Below, in pieces: positions 48,216-60,444 of a stretch of 64,000 nucleotides of DNA; within the stretch, counting starts at the first letter, position 1, and every line of letters begins with the position of its first letter. Below the pieces are notes generated by a model. The model ran no database searches. It was given only the letters and a program-made list of their open reading frames with translations, and was not told the origin of the DNA. Origin of the DNA: Cryptomeria japonica (lineage: Eukaryota > Streptophyta > Pinopsida > Cupressales > Cupressaceae); assembly GCF_030272615.1 (NCBI RefSeq), contig NC_081410.1, forward strand, positions 570,729,152-570,793,151, in the 5' to 3' direction. A program made the position numbers and the translations under genes.

Positions 48216-48858
48216 CATGTTTGACAACTTTGTCGATAATTTCTACTATATGTAATTTATGTTCAATTTTTAAATTTCTTTGTCAATCACTTATGAAATT
48301 ATTTTATACTATCTACTAGTGTTATACACATAGTGCAGTGTTGTCTTCAATTATCTTGCCCCATTCCCTTTGATGACATGTAATGGACTGTTTATATTGT
48401 AACGATAATGCATTTCTAAAACCTAACCTTACACATCTGCATTCCAATATCTCACATCTTAATTGTTTATATTGTAATTATAATGCATTTTTAAATTGTC
48501 TTCAATCCATGTCTTCACAATTTACACATTTGCATTCCATATCTCACATCTTAATTTCATTGCATATCAAAATTGCATTATTACAAAAATCAATGCTATT
48601 CCTTTTAGAGTAGACTTAATGATATGACATGTTTAGAGAAAGGATTATATTTATTAGATTTAAATTAACATATAAAGTGTATTGGTTTGTAGACATATAA
48701 AGTGTGTAGAGACAAACATATAAATTGTAAACATAACCGACACAAACATATAAATCGTAAACAATCGAGACAAACGACGTACAAAGATCGGCTATGTAAC
48801 CATAGAAATTAATTGTTTTATAAAAAGAGCATAGTCATATAGGAATAGTTATTCAATT
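48216..48858. other. AT-rich spacer
   Basis: Nothing recognisable. A short direct duplication (TTGTTTATATTGTAA followed by CGATAATGCATTT, and TTGTTTATATTGTAATTATA) lies near 48390-48490. Confidence 0.5.
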
Positions 48859-49360
48859 TTAATGAGAGGACCTCCTTTGCGTTGGGAATCTACTCTGTAT
48901 CCCGACAAACCTCGGTGTTGGCTGAGGACTATCATAACCCGTGAAAAAGTAGGTGTAGTCTATAATAACGAGGTTCCATGGAAAGAATGTCGTGACATCC
49001 TCGATACTTTCAACAAAGTGTGGCACCAGGGCCCGTCCATGTCTCCAATGGGGTCTGTCAGCACACATTATGTGAAATTGAGGGAGAGTGACTGGCCAGT
49101 ACGTAAGGGCGAAATAAACTGGCCATAGTCGCCTATACAAAGTGACTGTCACCGGAGTCGACAATCGGGCAAACAACATCACCTCTTCTATGTGGACAGT
49201 GTACATATTATCCTCGGTATAATGTCTTCCAATTCAAATGGTCCACTCACTAGCCCGTTTGGGAGTTATCGTTCAGATAATATCCGCAACAAGGATATCT
49301 AGGAGGCACTAAAATAAGGCAGACTCCTTGTTGTTCTCTGCCAACCTCTGTAGCAGTCTG
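48859..49360 (-). pseudogene. Unassigned coding-like fragment
   Basis: The minus strand is open from 49206 to 48859, and the same frame continues upstream to about 49350 with only a few stops. The sequence has features of real coding (VYFALTYWPVTLPQF, FFPWNLVIIDYTYFF), but I do not recognise a domain. The plus strand also has an 88-residue frame (48862-49128), so strand choice is uncertain. It could be part of the same transposon as the MULE relic. Confidence 0.25.
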
Positions 49361-50133
49361 CAGATACATACGATAAGAGTGTTAGTAATATAACTATAGC
49401 ATTCAATAAATATAAGACATAAGAGTGTTAAGCACTAAAAATTAGCAAGACATAAGAGCACCATAAGAGTATTAATTATTTAACAAGAGCATTCAATAAA
49501 TTGAAGACATAAAAGCGTAATTCTGAAAATTAAGTTGCATAAAACCTGTGCCTGTCACCCGACGTGTATGTGAAAGCCATTGAGGGATAAAAAATGGTGA
49601 AAAAAATAGACTTGCATACAAAGATACATTATAAAAGATGGTTAGGGACGGTAATAGTAAACATTACAACACAACTACAATAAACAAAGTTGTTCCATAT
49701 TACGCAACAGGTTGAATGAAGAATGGCTAAACATCAAGCACATATATGACATAATTACAAACAAAAAACTTAATTTGAACAAATAATACCAAAATTAGTA
49801 TCAGTGAGGATCATTCTGTGATCCTTGTCCACGTAAAAGACCATCAAAAGCCAATCGCTAATGATTACTCCTATGGCCAGGTGTTGAGGGGGTGCCGAAC
49901 ACTATCACACATAAGTGTGGATCACTTTCACCGACTACAAGACATCACAACTAAATAAATGCGTGCAAAATTGACATGTTTAGAAACCACTTATAGGTGA
50001 CACTAGAGTACCAACCTATATTAGACACAACCGATGCAGTGGCAAGGACATGCAGTTCCGGTGCATGGTCCAATTGCCTCTTTCCCGTTCTCCTCCTAGA
50101 AGTCTCAAAGGGGAACTCAAAGGTGACAGGCTG
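49361..50133. other. Spacer downstream of the MULE relic
   Basis: No gene. Repeated words ATAAGAGTGTTA and GCATTCAATAAATA near 49372-49500. Confidence 0.5.
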
Positions 50134-52815
50134 CTAAACATCATGACAGATATCACTCGTAGTACTCTGCCTATGTTTCCGTCGATTGCGATGACGGACC
50201 CGACTTGCACTAAACCAAGGCCACATATGTTCGGTGGTTGTATTGACTGGATCGGTAGAGGGACTAAAATCAAATGACATGGCACCAATATTTTGAAGAT
50301 CAGCCATGAACCTATCCAGACAACCTACAAATGCCCTTAGTTTATCACCTGAACCTGGCATTGTTTGCGACAACATGTTTAACTTTCTGCTTGCTTCGTT
50401 CCACATTATGGTGTTCACATCCTCTAAATTTGTATGTGCATTTGAAATGCTATCAACAACAGGTTCAGGTGTTGGGTTTTCATTAGTATTAGCAGATGTT
50501 GGAGTCAACATAGGAATAGGATATGTATGAAACAAGATCTTAGAGTGAACTACACATCTTTTAAGTTAGCAAAGATCAACATTCACGACCATCCACTTAC
50601 TCGGAACACATGAATCATGGAATGGATTGTTCATCATTGCAACAACCTTCAATGCATGCTTGCACATGTTTCCTCGCAAACTCCACAGACATTCACAGAT
50701 GTAGAAGTGATCCCCAAATTTGCTAACCACATACCATTTGCACGAGGACTGACTTTTCACCTAGTACCAACCAGAAGTAGTGTCGTCTGGAACACAATTG
50801 GCATCAGGAATTGCCTTTGCCCTCTCCATACTAGTTTGCAAATGTGTCAACCTGTAGTTTTTGATAAATCCAAAATGTGGCAATTCTCGCTTATGGTGGT
50901 AGAATGGTTCCACTTTATACACAAGCATAAAATACAGATTGTTCATCCTCCTCGAGCATGTCTTTTTATCATCTCTTAGGTGCAGCGACTTCAATTTTCC
51001 ATGGTATGATTCGATGGTATTATTTGTGTCCTGGTTAGCACGAGCGAAATTCTTGAAGTTTTTTCGCCCACATAGCTAGCCAAAAAAAAATAGAAAAAAA
51101 GAAATTAAAAATAGCAGTAGGATGTCAACTACCAAATGACAACCAAAATGAGACACAAGTCATAAAGCCAAGTTTAAGGTAATGTCCAACTTGCCAATAC
51201 GGCCTTCTCCTTGACACCATGTGCTGCAGAAGTACTCTAGAAAATGTGGCTGATCACTAAATTCGGCAAAGAAAGTGTGCAGCTCCTCCACAGTTCTCTC
51301 TTCACTTTCATGCATTGCCATCATTATTGCCCCTAGACAATGAAAAATGTCCAATGCTCTTTCCTTCTTTGCATACTTGTACACATTCTTCAACCATTCT
51401 CGATGCACGTGCCAAATACAAAGTATGACACGACATTCAAAAACACTCCTGTTAGGAATAAAATGTTTAATTGAGCTGGGAGGCTGCTCATTTGAAATAA
51501 AACATAGACCAACGTATCATAATTTTTCATTTCATGTAGATAAACATTTCTCTCTTACACTTACTCTATCACATGAATCTCTGCACTCGCATCATCTGTG
51601 ATAAATGCATTGATCCTCCAATCAGGCCTCTTTTCCTTTCCTCATCTCCACAACTCCATCAACCACACCTGAATATCCTTGATCTTGTTCTTCGATGTCA
51701 CAACCCATGCAACAGGCACCCACGATTGCTTCTTGTCGAAGACGAGACATGAATACGATTGATACTATTTTAAACAACAAACAGGAAGATCATGAGCATC
51801 CACAAATCAAATGGGCTGCATGAAAATAGGTTAAGTTCGAAGAGACTTACCCCGTATTTTTTTGTTGCAAATGTTGAATCCATTGAGATGATTGAGTCAT
51901 GCGAGAATCGAACCATCATGCCAAGCATCCAAGACGTTTGTATTCCCATAATGAAAGGTTTGTCGACACCTTGTGGCTGCTGGAAAAAAAAATTAGCCTC
52001 ATCTTGTTTTTTCTATTCTAAGATGCTAGTGGCATCGTGCACATGCTTTCGTGACTGAATAGAATGGACCCTCGTCACCGCGTTGATAACATCCTTGCGT
52101 GTGACGAATGAATCTCTCTTCTTCAACATGTAATGAAAAACGAGATCATCAAGATGTCTTTCCATAATAGCATCAACATCACATCCATCAGCAATAGCCT
52201 CTCTATATATGCTTTTCATTCATTGGAAAGGTTTGGTGCAAATTGAGAGCACAGATCATTGCTGGTATCATCCACGCCATGACAAGCTTCACCATTCTTG
52301 TCTACATGCAACGGTTGCTTCAATATCAAGATGGCCACATCTGGCCTACCATATAACACCTTAACAATGAATTGGCATGTACAACCTCTTTTTTTTTATA
52401 TGTCTAGGCGCACTTCTTATTCGATGACTTTTTCCTACTGTCTCCTGGTCCATAAGAATACCAATACCTTCCAAAACAACTCTCGTATTACCAACAACAG
52501 TTGCAATGTCATTAAACATAGACAAAGAATAGGAAAGAATGTGTCTATGAATTGGTTGTACATCTTTGTTGTATGCGTGTTGTGCACACCACTATCGTGC
52601 TCATTGTGCCGCTTTCAGAGGACTTGGGTTTGAACACCTTCGCGCAATGATTCCCCTCTGATGAATGCATCCAATATACCGAGTGGAATTGCTGCACAGA
52701 GGTCTACCATTGAATCATTTTCGACACAAATAGGCATCCACTGAATATCCCTTGAACAGAAATGACGCAAACCTTCACCACCATCTTGAACTTTCAATAC
52801 CATAATGTCCTGCAA
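50134..52815 (-). pseudogene. MULE-type transposase with SWIM zinc finger, decayed
   Basis: In transcription order: an N-terminal segment from 52815 (MQDIMVLKVQDGGEG); a segment at 52219-51851 ending SIISMDSTFATKKYG, the first-aspartate block of the MULE transposase core; an intron 51850-51765 (GTAAGT…AATAG, phase 0); VFDKKQSWVPVAWVVTSKNK and ITDDASAEI (second D); an intron 51564-51449 (GTAAGTG…AACAG); IWHVHREWLKNVYK (conserved W-H); then from 50994 a long frame with the SWIM finger CECLWSLRGNMCKHALKV near 50670 and a serine/threonine-rich tail ending at 50134. Stops interrupt it near 52014, 51655, 50763 and 50568, so it is a relic, yet the splice sites survive. Such proteins cut and paste Mutator-like elements, and related domesticated versions are FAR1/FHY3-like regulators. 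Confidence 0.8.
51765..51850 (-). other. Intron in the MULE relic
   Basis: Donor GGG|GTAAGTC and acceptor AAAATAG|TAT. Joining them keeps the transposase block in frame (TKKYG then YQSYSCLVFDKK), so I believe it is a genuine intron. Confidence 0.6.
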
Positions 52816-53070
52816 TTTTTTGGTGTTTTCCCATCCTGGTCCTGTACATATCAGACAAAGATAGAGACATTATCAACAGTAAACAACCATAGTGATGATA
52901 TCTTCAGTGTGATAGTTTTTTGAGATAGTGGTTGATGTCAAATGTGTTTGCCATGATATTGGTCACTTGGCAGAAATGACTTCACAAAGCTACATTACTG
53001 TTAGCACAACTTGAAGTTTGTTATCTTCATAATTCATGGACATATTGTTGCTCATGCATTGGGCCGTGGC

Positions 53071-53214
53071 TATTCTGGCTCCAAAACAGACCTTTTGTAC
53101 AACATGATAGCGACGTGTTAGTCAATCCTAGCTATTTATTGAAAAATCGACGGTGTAAAATGCACGACTAACACGCGTGTTAGTCATCTGTACTACCATT
53201 TTGGAGCCAGGATA
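53071..53214. mobile_element. MITE-like element with terminal inverted repeats (144 bp)
   Basis: Ends TATTCTGGCTCCAAAA and TTTTGGAGCCAGGATA are inverted repeats with one mismatch. Inside is a palindrome GACTAACACGC-GTGTTAGTC near 53166 and CGACGTGTTAGTCAATCC near 53113. Imperfect direct repeats of about 30 bp (AATTCATGGACA…TTGCTCATGC) flank it, near 53031 and 53229. Confidence 0.8.
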
Positions 53215-55130
53215 TGTTATCTCCCTAATTCATGGACAGACTATTGCTCATGCCTTGCATAGATCTAAGCTAACAACGAAGAGTTTTAGTTTTAACTCTG
53301 CCTCCTTCAGAAATTACTTTGCTATTTTATATGTACATTTAAACATAAGAGCATTTATTGCTGGATTGTATGTGTAGGATATGTGTTGCAGTATCAGAAA
53401 AAATCCCTCTGAGACCTTGATTTTTAGAATTGGACAAGCACCGCTAGGGCATGCTAAGGGTTGGCACTGAGTATGAATTACATGAGGAAGTTTCAACATG
53501 ACAGCATTGGGAGCCTTATAAGGCATTCTCTGGGCCTATGTGAATAGTCTCTATCATCTATTAGTACATGCAAAGTTTCCATAAAAGGTTACAAGTGCGA
53601 GTGATATATGAAGAAGTGCTTAATTTGCATAAATTGTGAAAATTGAACTATCGGTGTAAGTTACCCCGATAAGACCGATTGGCATAAATAATGAGAAAAC
53701 TTATCGGCATGACCTAGACCAATCACTCCGAAGGAGAACCAAAAGGAAGTTTAGAAGAAGGTGCTCATCGACATAACATTCATTATCGGAGGCATGAGAA
53801 AAATGTTGTGCCGATAGCCGATGAGGTGATCTGTATAACCTACACCAATGAAAGATAATGTGAAGTAGACAATTGTCAAAAAATGATATCTTGTGCTACC
53901 TCGATACCCAATGGGCTAGGTGGCAAAAGGCGTTGTCATCAGCATGACTTTATCCAATGAAGCAACACCAAAAAGTGGGAATACTAAGTCATTGGGGTAG
54001 CTCAAACTATCGGTGAAAGTAGTTTTGGGTTACGCTGATACCCGATAAGAAAGAAAAATCCGATCACGGAGGAGGAGGTTATCGGTATGACTTGCACTAA
54101 CTAAGGAGAATGCAGAGAATATGTATTGAAATCATCGGGATAACGGACAATGTAAGAAAAAGCTACCCCGATACCCGATAGGGTATATATCATGATGGAT
54201 GGAAATGAGGTTTCATCAGGATAGCCTACACCGAAGTAAGTGACTAAAAGAGCAACAAGGTAAAGTCATCGGGATGACATCGACCCTTCAGAGGAAGACA
54301 TTTTCCTCTATGTCGATACTCGATGATGAATCTGAAGCGGTTATCAGGAAGGCTACCTCATCAGGGGAACATAAGCCGATGGATCTGAAAAGAAATAGGC
54401 TGGATCACGATGTCATCAGGTCATCGGAGAAACACAGGAAGGGTTATCCTGACACCCGATAAGCTTTGCAACACGATGACCAAGAGGGAAGTTTCATTGA
54501 GAAATTATATGTCGATAGACCGAAGAAGTAAAAAGGAAGCACAACCATGAATTAAATGTCATCGAGTCATTGGGGAAACATAAAATAAGTTGTCTCGATA
54601 CCTAATAAGGTGACTCAATGTAACGAATGAGATGCAGACTACCAAAGGGGGATTCATTGGAATAACTTTTCACTATCGAAGGAACATATTTGGAGCTATG
54701 CCAAAACCCGATGGGCAGAATGCCATAGAGAAATAAAATGAGGGTGTATCAGAATGACCTACGCTGATGTGATATAAAGGTGAAAGTAGAACCTATCCAA
54801 GAGGCAAAGTGATTGGTAAGACCTATGCCGACTGAAGGACGCGTGGCACCAAATAATTGAATTATCAGAAAAGTTATGCTGATTAGCCGTTGCGAAATCT
54901 GATTGCAAAACCCTAAACCCACCATTATTAAATGCAGAGAATGAGTAGATTGGTGTTCGCATGAGGCAAATCATAGCAGGATTTAAGTTGAGTAAATGCT
55001 TTTAATCTGTCAAATCCATATATGAAGAGTCAGTACAAGGATTTTGCATAACAGTTTGAAGCTAACAGAGAGATTGAAGCAAAATTAAACTACAGAGAAT
55101 CAAACTGCAGAAAGCTTGAAAGATTCAAAT
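53215..55130. other. Non-coding region rich in ATCGG/CCGAT words
   Basis: No gene. From about 53650 to 54850 short words such as CCCGATAAG, ATCGGTATGAC, TCATCGGGATGAC and ACCTACACCGATGA recur every few tens of bases without a strict period. This may be an LTR or leader of the retroelement that follows, or an old degenerate repeat. I find no clear partner LTR downstream. Confidence 0.45.
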
Positions 55131-58029
55131 ATGGACAGTTCTTGCTCCAAAGGTAAGAGGAACGTCACAGAAGTCTCTGAAAGTGCTTCTAAGAAGTCTA
55201 AAGGGGGAGAAGGTGCGCTGAAATGAAAGCTGAACCGTGATATGATCGATCAAATGAGCTCACCAAGAGTTAAATCTTGGAGATCAAAAGTTAACCTACC
55301 CATCTGTCCAACTAGAGGATGAGTTCAAAGAAATTGGCGATGTATGGACCAAGATTAGAGGTCACAAATTATTCTTATATCATTATACAAGGAGAAATAA
55401 GTCGGCCCCAATTTCAAACCCATGGACGATTGGATTGGGTAAGCTTGTAGTCCCTAACGTCTTTGTAAATGTCCAATTGATGAAAACATTGTCTAGGGCT
55501 TACAATGCTGCAAAAAGATGTATCCAGTTACCAAATGGTGACGCTTTCATCCATATCTCAATAGCCACCATCCAGGAGGTTTTTGGTCTAGGTTTTGAAT
55601 CTAATGTTCCTTTGTCTTTTGAGAAGCTAGAGGAAGAGTATACAAAGATGGACACCATGTATAATGGATGGAATTTGGCCATTCATAAAGTCGAAAAGGG
55701 AAAATTGATAGAAGAGGATGGGCCCCCATTTTATATCAATATCTTTAGGCAGTATATGTAGTATACCTATATGGCAGGCAGTTAGGTGGGAGGATTTGAA
55801 GTCCCTGATATAGCTTGGATGGGACCTCTGGTCCTTGCTGCCGACACACAGATGCATGAGCCAAGGCAATTCGACTATGCTACTTATGTTGTTGAGAAAA
55901 TACATGAGGGTTTCTTGAGCCTTCAAAATAACCCTCATAAATATTTTAAGTTTTATTTTTTGTTGATGCATGTGGTCTTGTTTTATGGATGACTCAGGGG
56001 AATGTGGCTTGAGGAGCTAAAGTTTAATATTTGTGGTAAGGATGGAGAGGAGCAACCTGTATAGTTATGGTAGTCATTGTGGGATTCACGTTTCATGAGA
56101 TCCCATTATATCAAGTTTGAAGAGTTTTTTGTGTAGCCTTTATTCAGAGCTTTTCAAGTGTCTTTTGATGAGTCTTTTTCAGAGGAAATCAAAAGATTCC
56201 TTAGACCCCATGAACATGGGGATACTAGAGTAAATCATAATTGGGGTGACTGGTATGTGTGTCAGGACTTCACCTATGTTAGGGTTTTCGGGTTTTAAGG
56301 AGCTCCTTATGTGTTTTCGAAGCCTACACCTGATAGGATCGCTTATCTGGAGATTATACGACAAATGAGTGTCTCAAATGCAATGTATTTTGGGGGTGCT
56401 CACAAACAAGTTTTCCTGCCTAGGACCTTACATTTTGGTGATTTCACTATTGTCTCCACAAAGGCATATGAGATCATTGACAAGAGCTTGATAGAATACT
56501 ACAACCTCTATGAGCACACAGGTCAGAAGAACTATGACCCTGAGGGCTATATCCACTAGGGCAAGAAAACACAAAATCTGGGTGATTACTTTCATGAGTA
56601 TGTAGAAGCCTGAGATATCTTCAGGAACAAAGAGTCTGAGGAGGCTATGCAGATAGTCCAAAGTTTATAATGGAAACTAGATGAGAAGAAGCACGACTAC
56701 CAGAGATAGGAGAGGAAGAAGAGGCAGAGAGTGAATAAGGAGAAAATGAAGCTATTTCAAGATTTAGGAGACCTGAAAGGGAGGAAGAACCTGAAGCACA
56801 AGACACAACTGTTGCAAGGATAAATGCGGATGTGGATTTTAGGCTAGAGGAGAATACCTCTTTTCTGTCAGATGATGAGTTCATCAATTCAAAGGAATTC
56901 AAGTCTTTCTTGTATCACTTCAAGGGGAAAAGGCTAAGAGAAGCAATGCCTGACATAACACTAGAGAATGAGGCAGAGATGCTTTGGAAACTAAAGGAAG
57001 ATATTGATGCAGGAGTGGAAAGAATGACTCCACAAAGAGGAAGGCAACTTCTTGTAGAGGCAGGGATTATCTTATTTCCAAGGTGGGATCTTAGTGCGTC
57101 CTTCATTTTTGATAGCCTGTTACATTCAGAGAAGAAGGATTTCAAATTGGACATTCAGGGCATGAATAAAATCTTCATCGGATCAAGATATGATATAGAT
57201 GATGAGGCTATGCGGTTGTGGGCTCTTTATCCCCCAAATAAAAGGCCAAAGATCATAGATGTGGAGAAGGCTTTTGGACACATGATGAAGTTGAAGGTTG
57301 GAGAGGTTGATCCCATTGTCATGGTAGATATGGGAGTTGATATCTCAAAATTAAACAAAGCACAGATGAAGATGTTGATGAAAGAAGCAGGAAAGTATAA
57401 ATCGTTGTATGAAGAACTTTTGAGGAGTAGGGGCCAACCTGTACCCCAAGTAGCAGACGAATCTAAATTGAAAAAGAAGTGTGAAGAGGTGTACAAGGAA
57501 AACAAAAAATTGAAGGAAAGAATACAGAGCATAAGGACAAACACAACATGTGTGATATTGACAAAATAGTTTGAAAATCTGCAGAAGGTATTGGAGGAAT
57601 TCTAGACTGTTTACCAGAAAACCATGGATTACACATTATCGCACCAGAGGATCCTTAATAGGTTAAAACATGCTACTGCAGGATCAGACTTTGAGTGACA
57701 AAAGGATAAATAAAGTGAAAAGGCTAATTGACACTCATCAAGAATTCACTACAAAATTAAATATTGAGTATGAGGACTGTAAAGGGATCATCAATCATGG
57801 ATTTCCAGGTGTAGTTGATGATGCAGGGGTCATGAAAAACAAGCACCAGTGGATTACCGAATGCAGGTCTCTACTCAGTTCAGCCCTTAGCATTGCCTGT
57901 GCGGATGCGTTGGACATGAATGAAATAGGGGAGCAGGTTGAAGGTTTTGTTACAGAAAAGATAGCGGTTAGAGATATTATCTTCAACACTACTACATATA
58001 AAGAGGACAAATATCTTCATCATATCTAG
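55131..58029 (+). pseudogene. Unrecognised retroelement-type ORF, copy 1
   Basis: A coding-like stretch of roughly 950 codons starts at ATG 55131 (MDSSCSKGKRNVTE) and runs with frameshifts and point stops to 58029. Long open pieces are 55435-55758, 56311-56556, 56832-57566 and 57670-58026. The N-terminal half is globular (GKLVVPNVFVNVQLMK, IATIQEVFGLGFE, RPHEHGDTRVNHNWGDWYV); the C-terminal half is acidic then coiled-coil (KKKCEEVYKENKKLKERIQ). I do not recognise a gag, pol or zinc knuckle. It is homologous to 62884-64000. It may be an accessory or ORF1 protein of a large plant retroelement. Confidence 0.6.
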
Positions 58030-58353
58030 AAATGTGGTTAGCGGCTAGATGGAAAAGGCTAATCTATGTTTTTGTCATGTGTTTTAGTTATAGCAGTTAA
58101 GAGGGATAGTTAGGAATTTTTTTAGTCTTTGTTTGTACAAATGAAAGGATGTGTCCTTTCATTTATATTGTTTGAGTCATGTATGTATAGAGAGTCATTT
58201 TGTATTCCGTAAGACACAAAACATAAGTAAGATTATTATCTTTTCAGATTCTCTATTGGAACTTATAGTGTTATGTAACATAAGTCCGTAGAAATGAAAT
58301 TCATTTTGTGCAACCACGTGTAATCTTCTTTCTTTTTCTTCTAATATTTGAGC
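58030..58353. other. Trailer of the unrecognised ORF
   Basis: Non-coding, AT-rich. Nothing identified. Confidence 0.4.
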
Positions 58354-58714
58354 CTACATCTTTTCCATCTTCTTTATTTGAGTTAGATCAACCTTCTTTT
58401 TTGAAAGAAAAGACTTGGTATTATTTCCTCTGCAATACTTATTAATTTTTTTTGTATTTTTTACAGTTATAACATGGAATGTCTTGTGGATTATTTCCAC
58501 TTCTTGTATTGGATATGCAGTTACCTGCCTTATGACCAAACTTGTTGCATGTATAACAGTAACTATTTAAAGATTGAGTATTCTTGCATTGTGTACATTC
58601 ATTAAACCATTCCCTATTATTAGTAAAGAAATTTGTCTTTTTAAAATAATAATTCGAATGACTTGAATTACCGAACCAATAAAGACAAATATCACTAATA
58701 GTTGAAGAAATCAC
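58354..58714 (-). pseudogene. Orphan gag zinc-knuckle fragment
   Basis: On the minus strand CYTCNKFGHKAGNC is a perfect C-x2-C-x4-H-x4-C zinc knuckle (near 58545-58505), preceded by CTQCKNTQ and followed by CYNCKKYKK. Such knuckles belong to gag of plant retroelements. No pol sequence is adjacent. Confidence 0.6.
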
Positions 58715-59210
58715 TATTAAATAAGTGATTTTTCCTCTAAATTTTAGAGGTACAATTCCCTTGTTTGATGTAATTTAACTTTTTTAGGGGTATGCTTCTA
58801 ACAAGAAAGTAGAAAAGGAAAAACTAACAACTATAGATCAATACTTCATGTGACATAAAATTTGTATTTGACTACATCAATACTTAACACACACTGTGTT
58901 AAAAAATTGGCAGCATGAAGTCTAAGAAGCATTGATTCTTTACAAATTGTAATGTCTACCATCCCTCATCAGTACATCTAGATGAAAATGACATCTTTAA
59001 ATGTCAAAATATTGGCTACAAAATGACCATCAAAGGCACTCCATGCACCTACAATGGTGAGCCATTTAGAACATAGTGTCAACTGACACTTTTTTCTATT
59101 TACCATAAAAAGATGTTTTATAACATAGTGGGTAAGTACCTAAAATAGTGCTACTGCTAATTTTACAAAATTATTCCTATTGTCTGCCATAGGGTCATAG
59201 AAGTGTAGTT
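58715..59210. other. Spacer
   Basis: Nothing recognisable on either strand. Confidence 0.5.
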
Positions 59211-59843
59211 TCAAGTGACATATGCAAAACAAGAAATTTTAGATAAACAACAAAAGTAATTCCCAATGTATTGGAGTATGCCAACCATGTTCTCTCCAAT
59301 CTTCATTACTTTGACAACGGCTAGTGCTGAGAGCCAATTATCATCAGAGTTGAGTAGTCTGCACAAGGGATCTAGATTCCCATTCCTCATCCCTACCCTA
59401 AACACCTCCCATGCCTCCTGGATGAAGTTCTTCCTCCTCTCCCGTGCTACCCTTTTGTGGGCAATTTCTTTGTCTTCACTGTCTGACTCCTCCGATTCAG
59501 AGGAGATGTAGTTAGTGTGGTTAAAATATATGCCCAGGGTGCTTAACCAACAATCATAATCCAACTCTAGAATGGCATTTGCCAGGGCTTGTCCATCAGA
59601 TGGGTTGACAAAGCCGTCGATCCTCTATATACTCACTTCCTTTGAATCGAATATGTCAACCATAGGGAAAATGACAGGCTCATAAACAAACCCATCATAC
59701 CAGTGTCGATTATCACCCAATATACCATTAGCTACCCAACATACAACATTCCAGAGCACATCGTTTGCTTGAAATAGCCGGCTGCATTGGGCCTGGATCG
59801 ATTCCTCTCTACACAGGCAACTAAGACCAAAATGATGCACCAT
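59211..59843 (-). pseudogene. Hypothetical 210-codon reading frame with one stop
   Basis: Minus-strand frame starting MVHHFGLSCLCREES, with a single TAG at 59625-59627, then continuing RIDGFVNPSDGQALANAILE to a stop at 59211. It includes an acidic-serine patch (SSESEESDSEDKE) and an amphipathic part (LSALAVVKVMKIGENMVGIL). Coding-like composition over 630 bases with one stop suggests a recent pseudogene or a gene with a sequencing error. No family recognised. Confidence 0.45.
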
Positions 59844-60156
59844 CGGTTAAGGTTGATACTTCCAGGCTTAAGAATGCAATCTGAACAATTCCTTATATAA
59901 AGTTTCAGACTTTCTAGAGAAGTCTAGAGACCAGAACAGGCCCGAATTTCAATCAAGGTTCATCCGAACAACATATCTTTACTATTATGAGAACTTGTCA
60001 AGTCCCTTCTTGTACATACTTTATCTAACCGGCCTGATACCAATCTGCCAAAGCGCATGAAAAGACAAAGGTCTCCAGTTTGTCCTTCCACTAAGGTATG
60101 GTCTACCTCTAGCTAAAACAAAGCTCCCATGCTCGATCCACATTCACCGACATTCG

Positions 60157-60444
60157 ATGCGCAATCATAAGAGAGCTCGAGATCTGCGTTGGTTCACGAT
60201 GTTTGTTGGAGATTGGGAGGTGCCCCAATTATTTGAACATATAGAAGCCTTTCCTAACAAACCTCTTTCCTTTAAACTTTTTGATGAAGAGTAAAGGGAA
60301 TTCCTTATACTAAAATAGCTTGTTCTACCAAATGGAAGAGATAGGGAAATTAAGACCATGCTAAAGAGATTGGTCATACCAAATGAGGTGTTAGGAAACT
60401 ATTTACCAAGGTTTCCAAATACTATTAATTTAGTATATCTCTAA
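60157..60444 (+). pseudogene. Short coding-like fragment
   Basis: 96 codons in one frame with two stops: MRNHKRARDLRWFTMFVGDW, then LFEHIEAFPNKPLSFKLF and MLKRLVIPNEVLGNYLPRFP. Composition is protein-like, but I cannot assign it. Probably a retroelement fragment. Confidence 0.3.

Noticed and set aside
48862-49128. 88-residue plus-strand frame
   Set aside because: Overlaps a longer coding-like minus-strand frame. No domain on either strand, so I did not call it as a separate gene.
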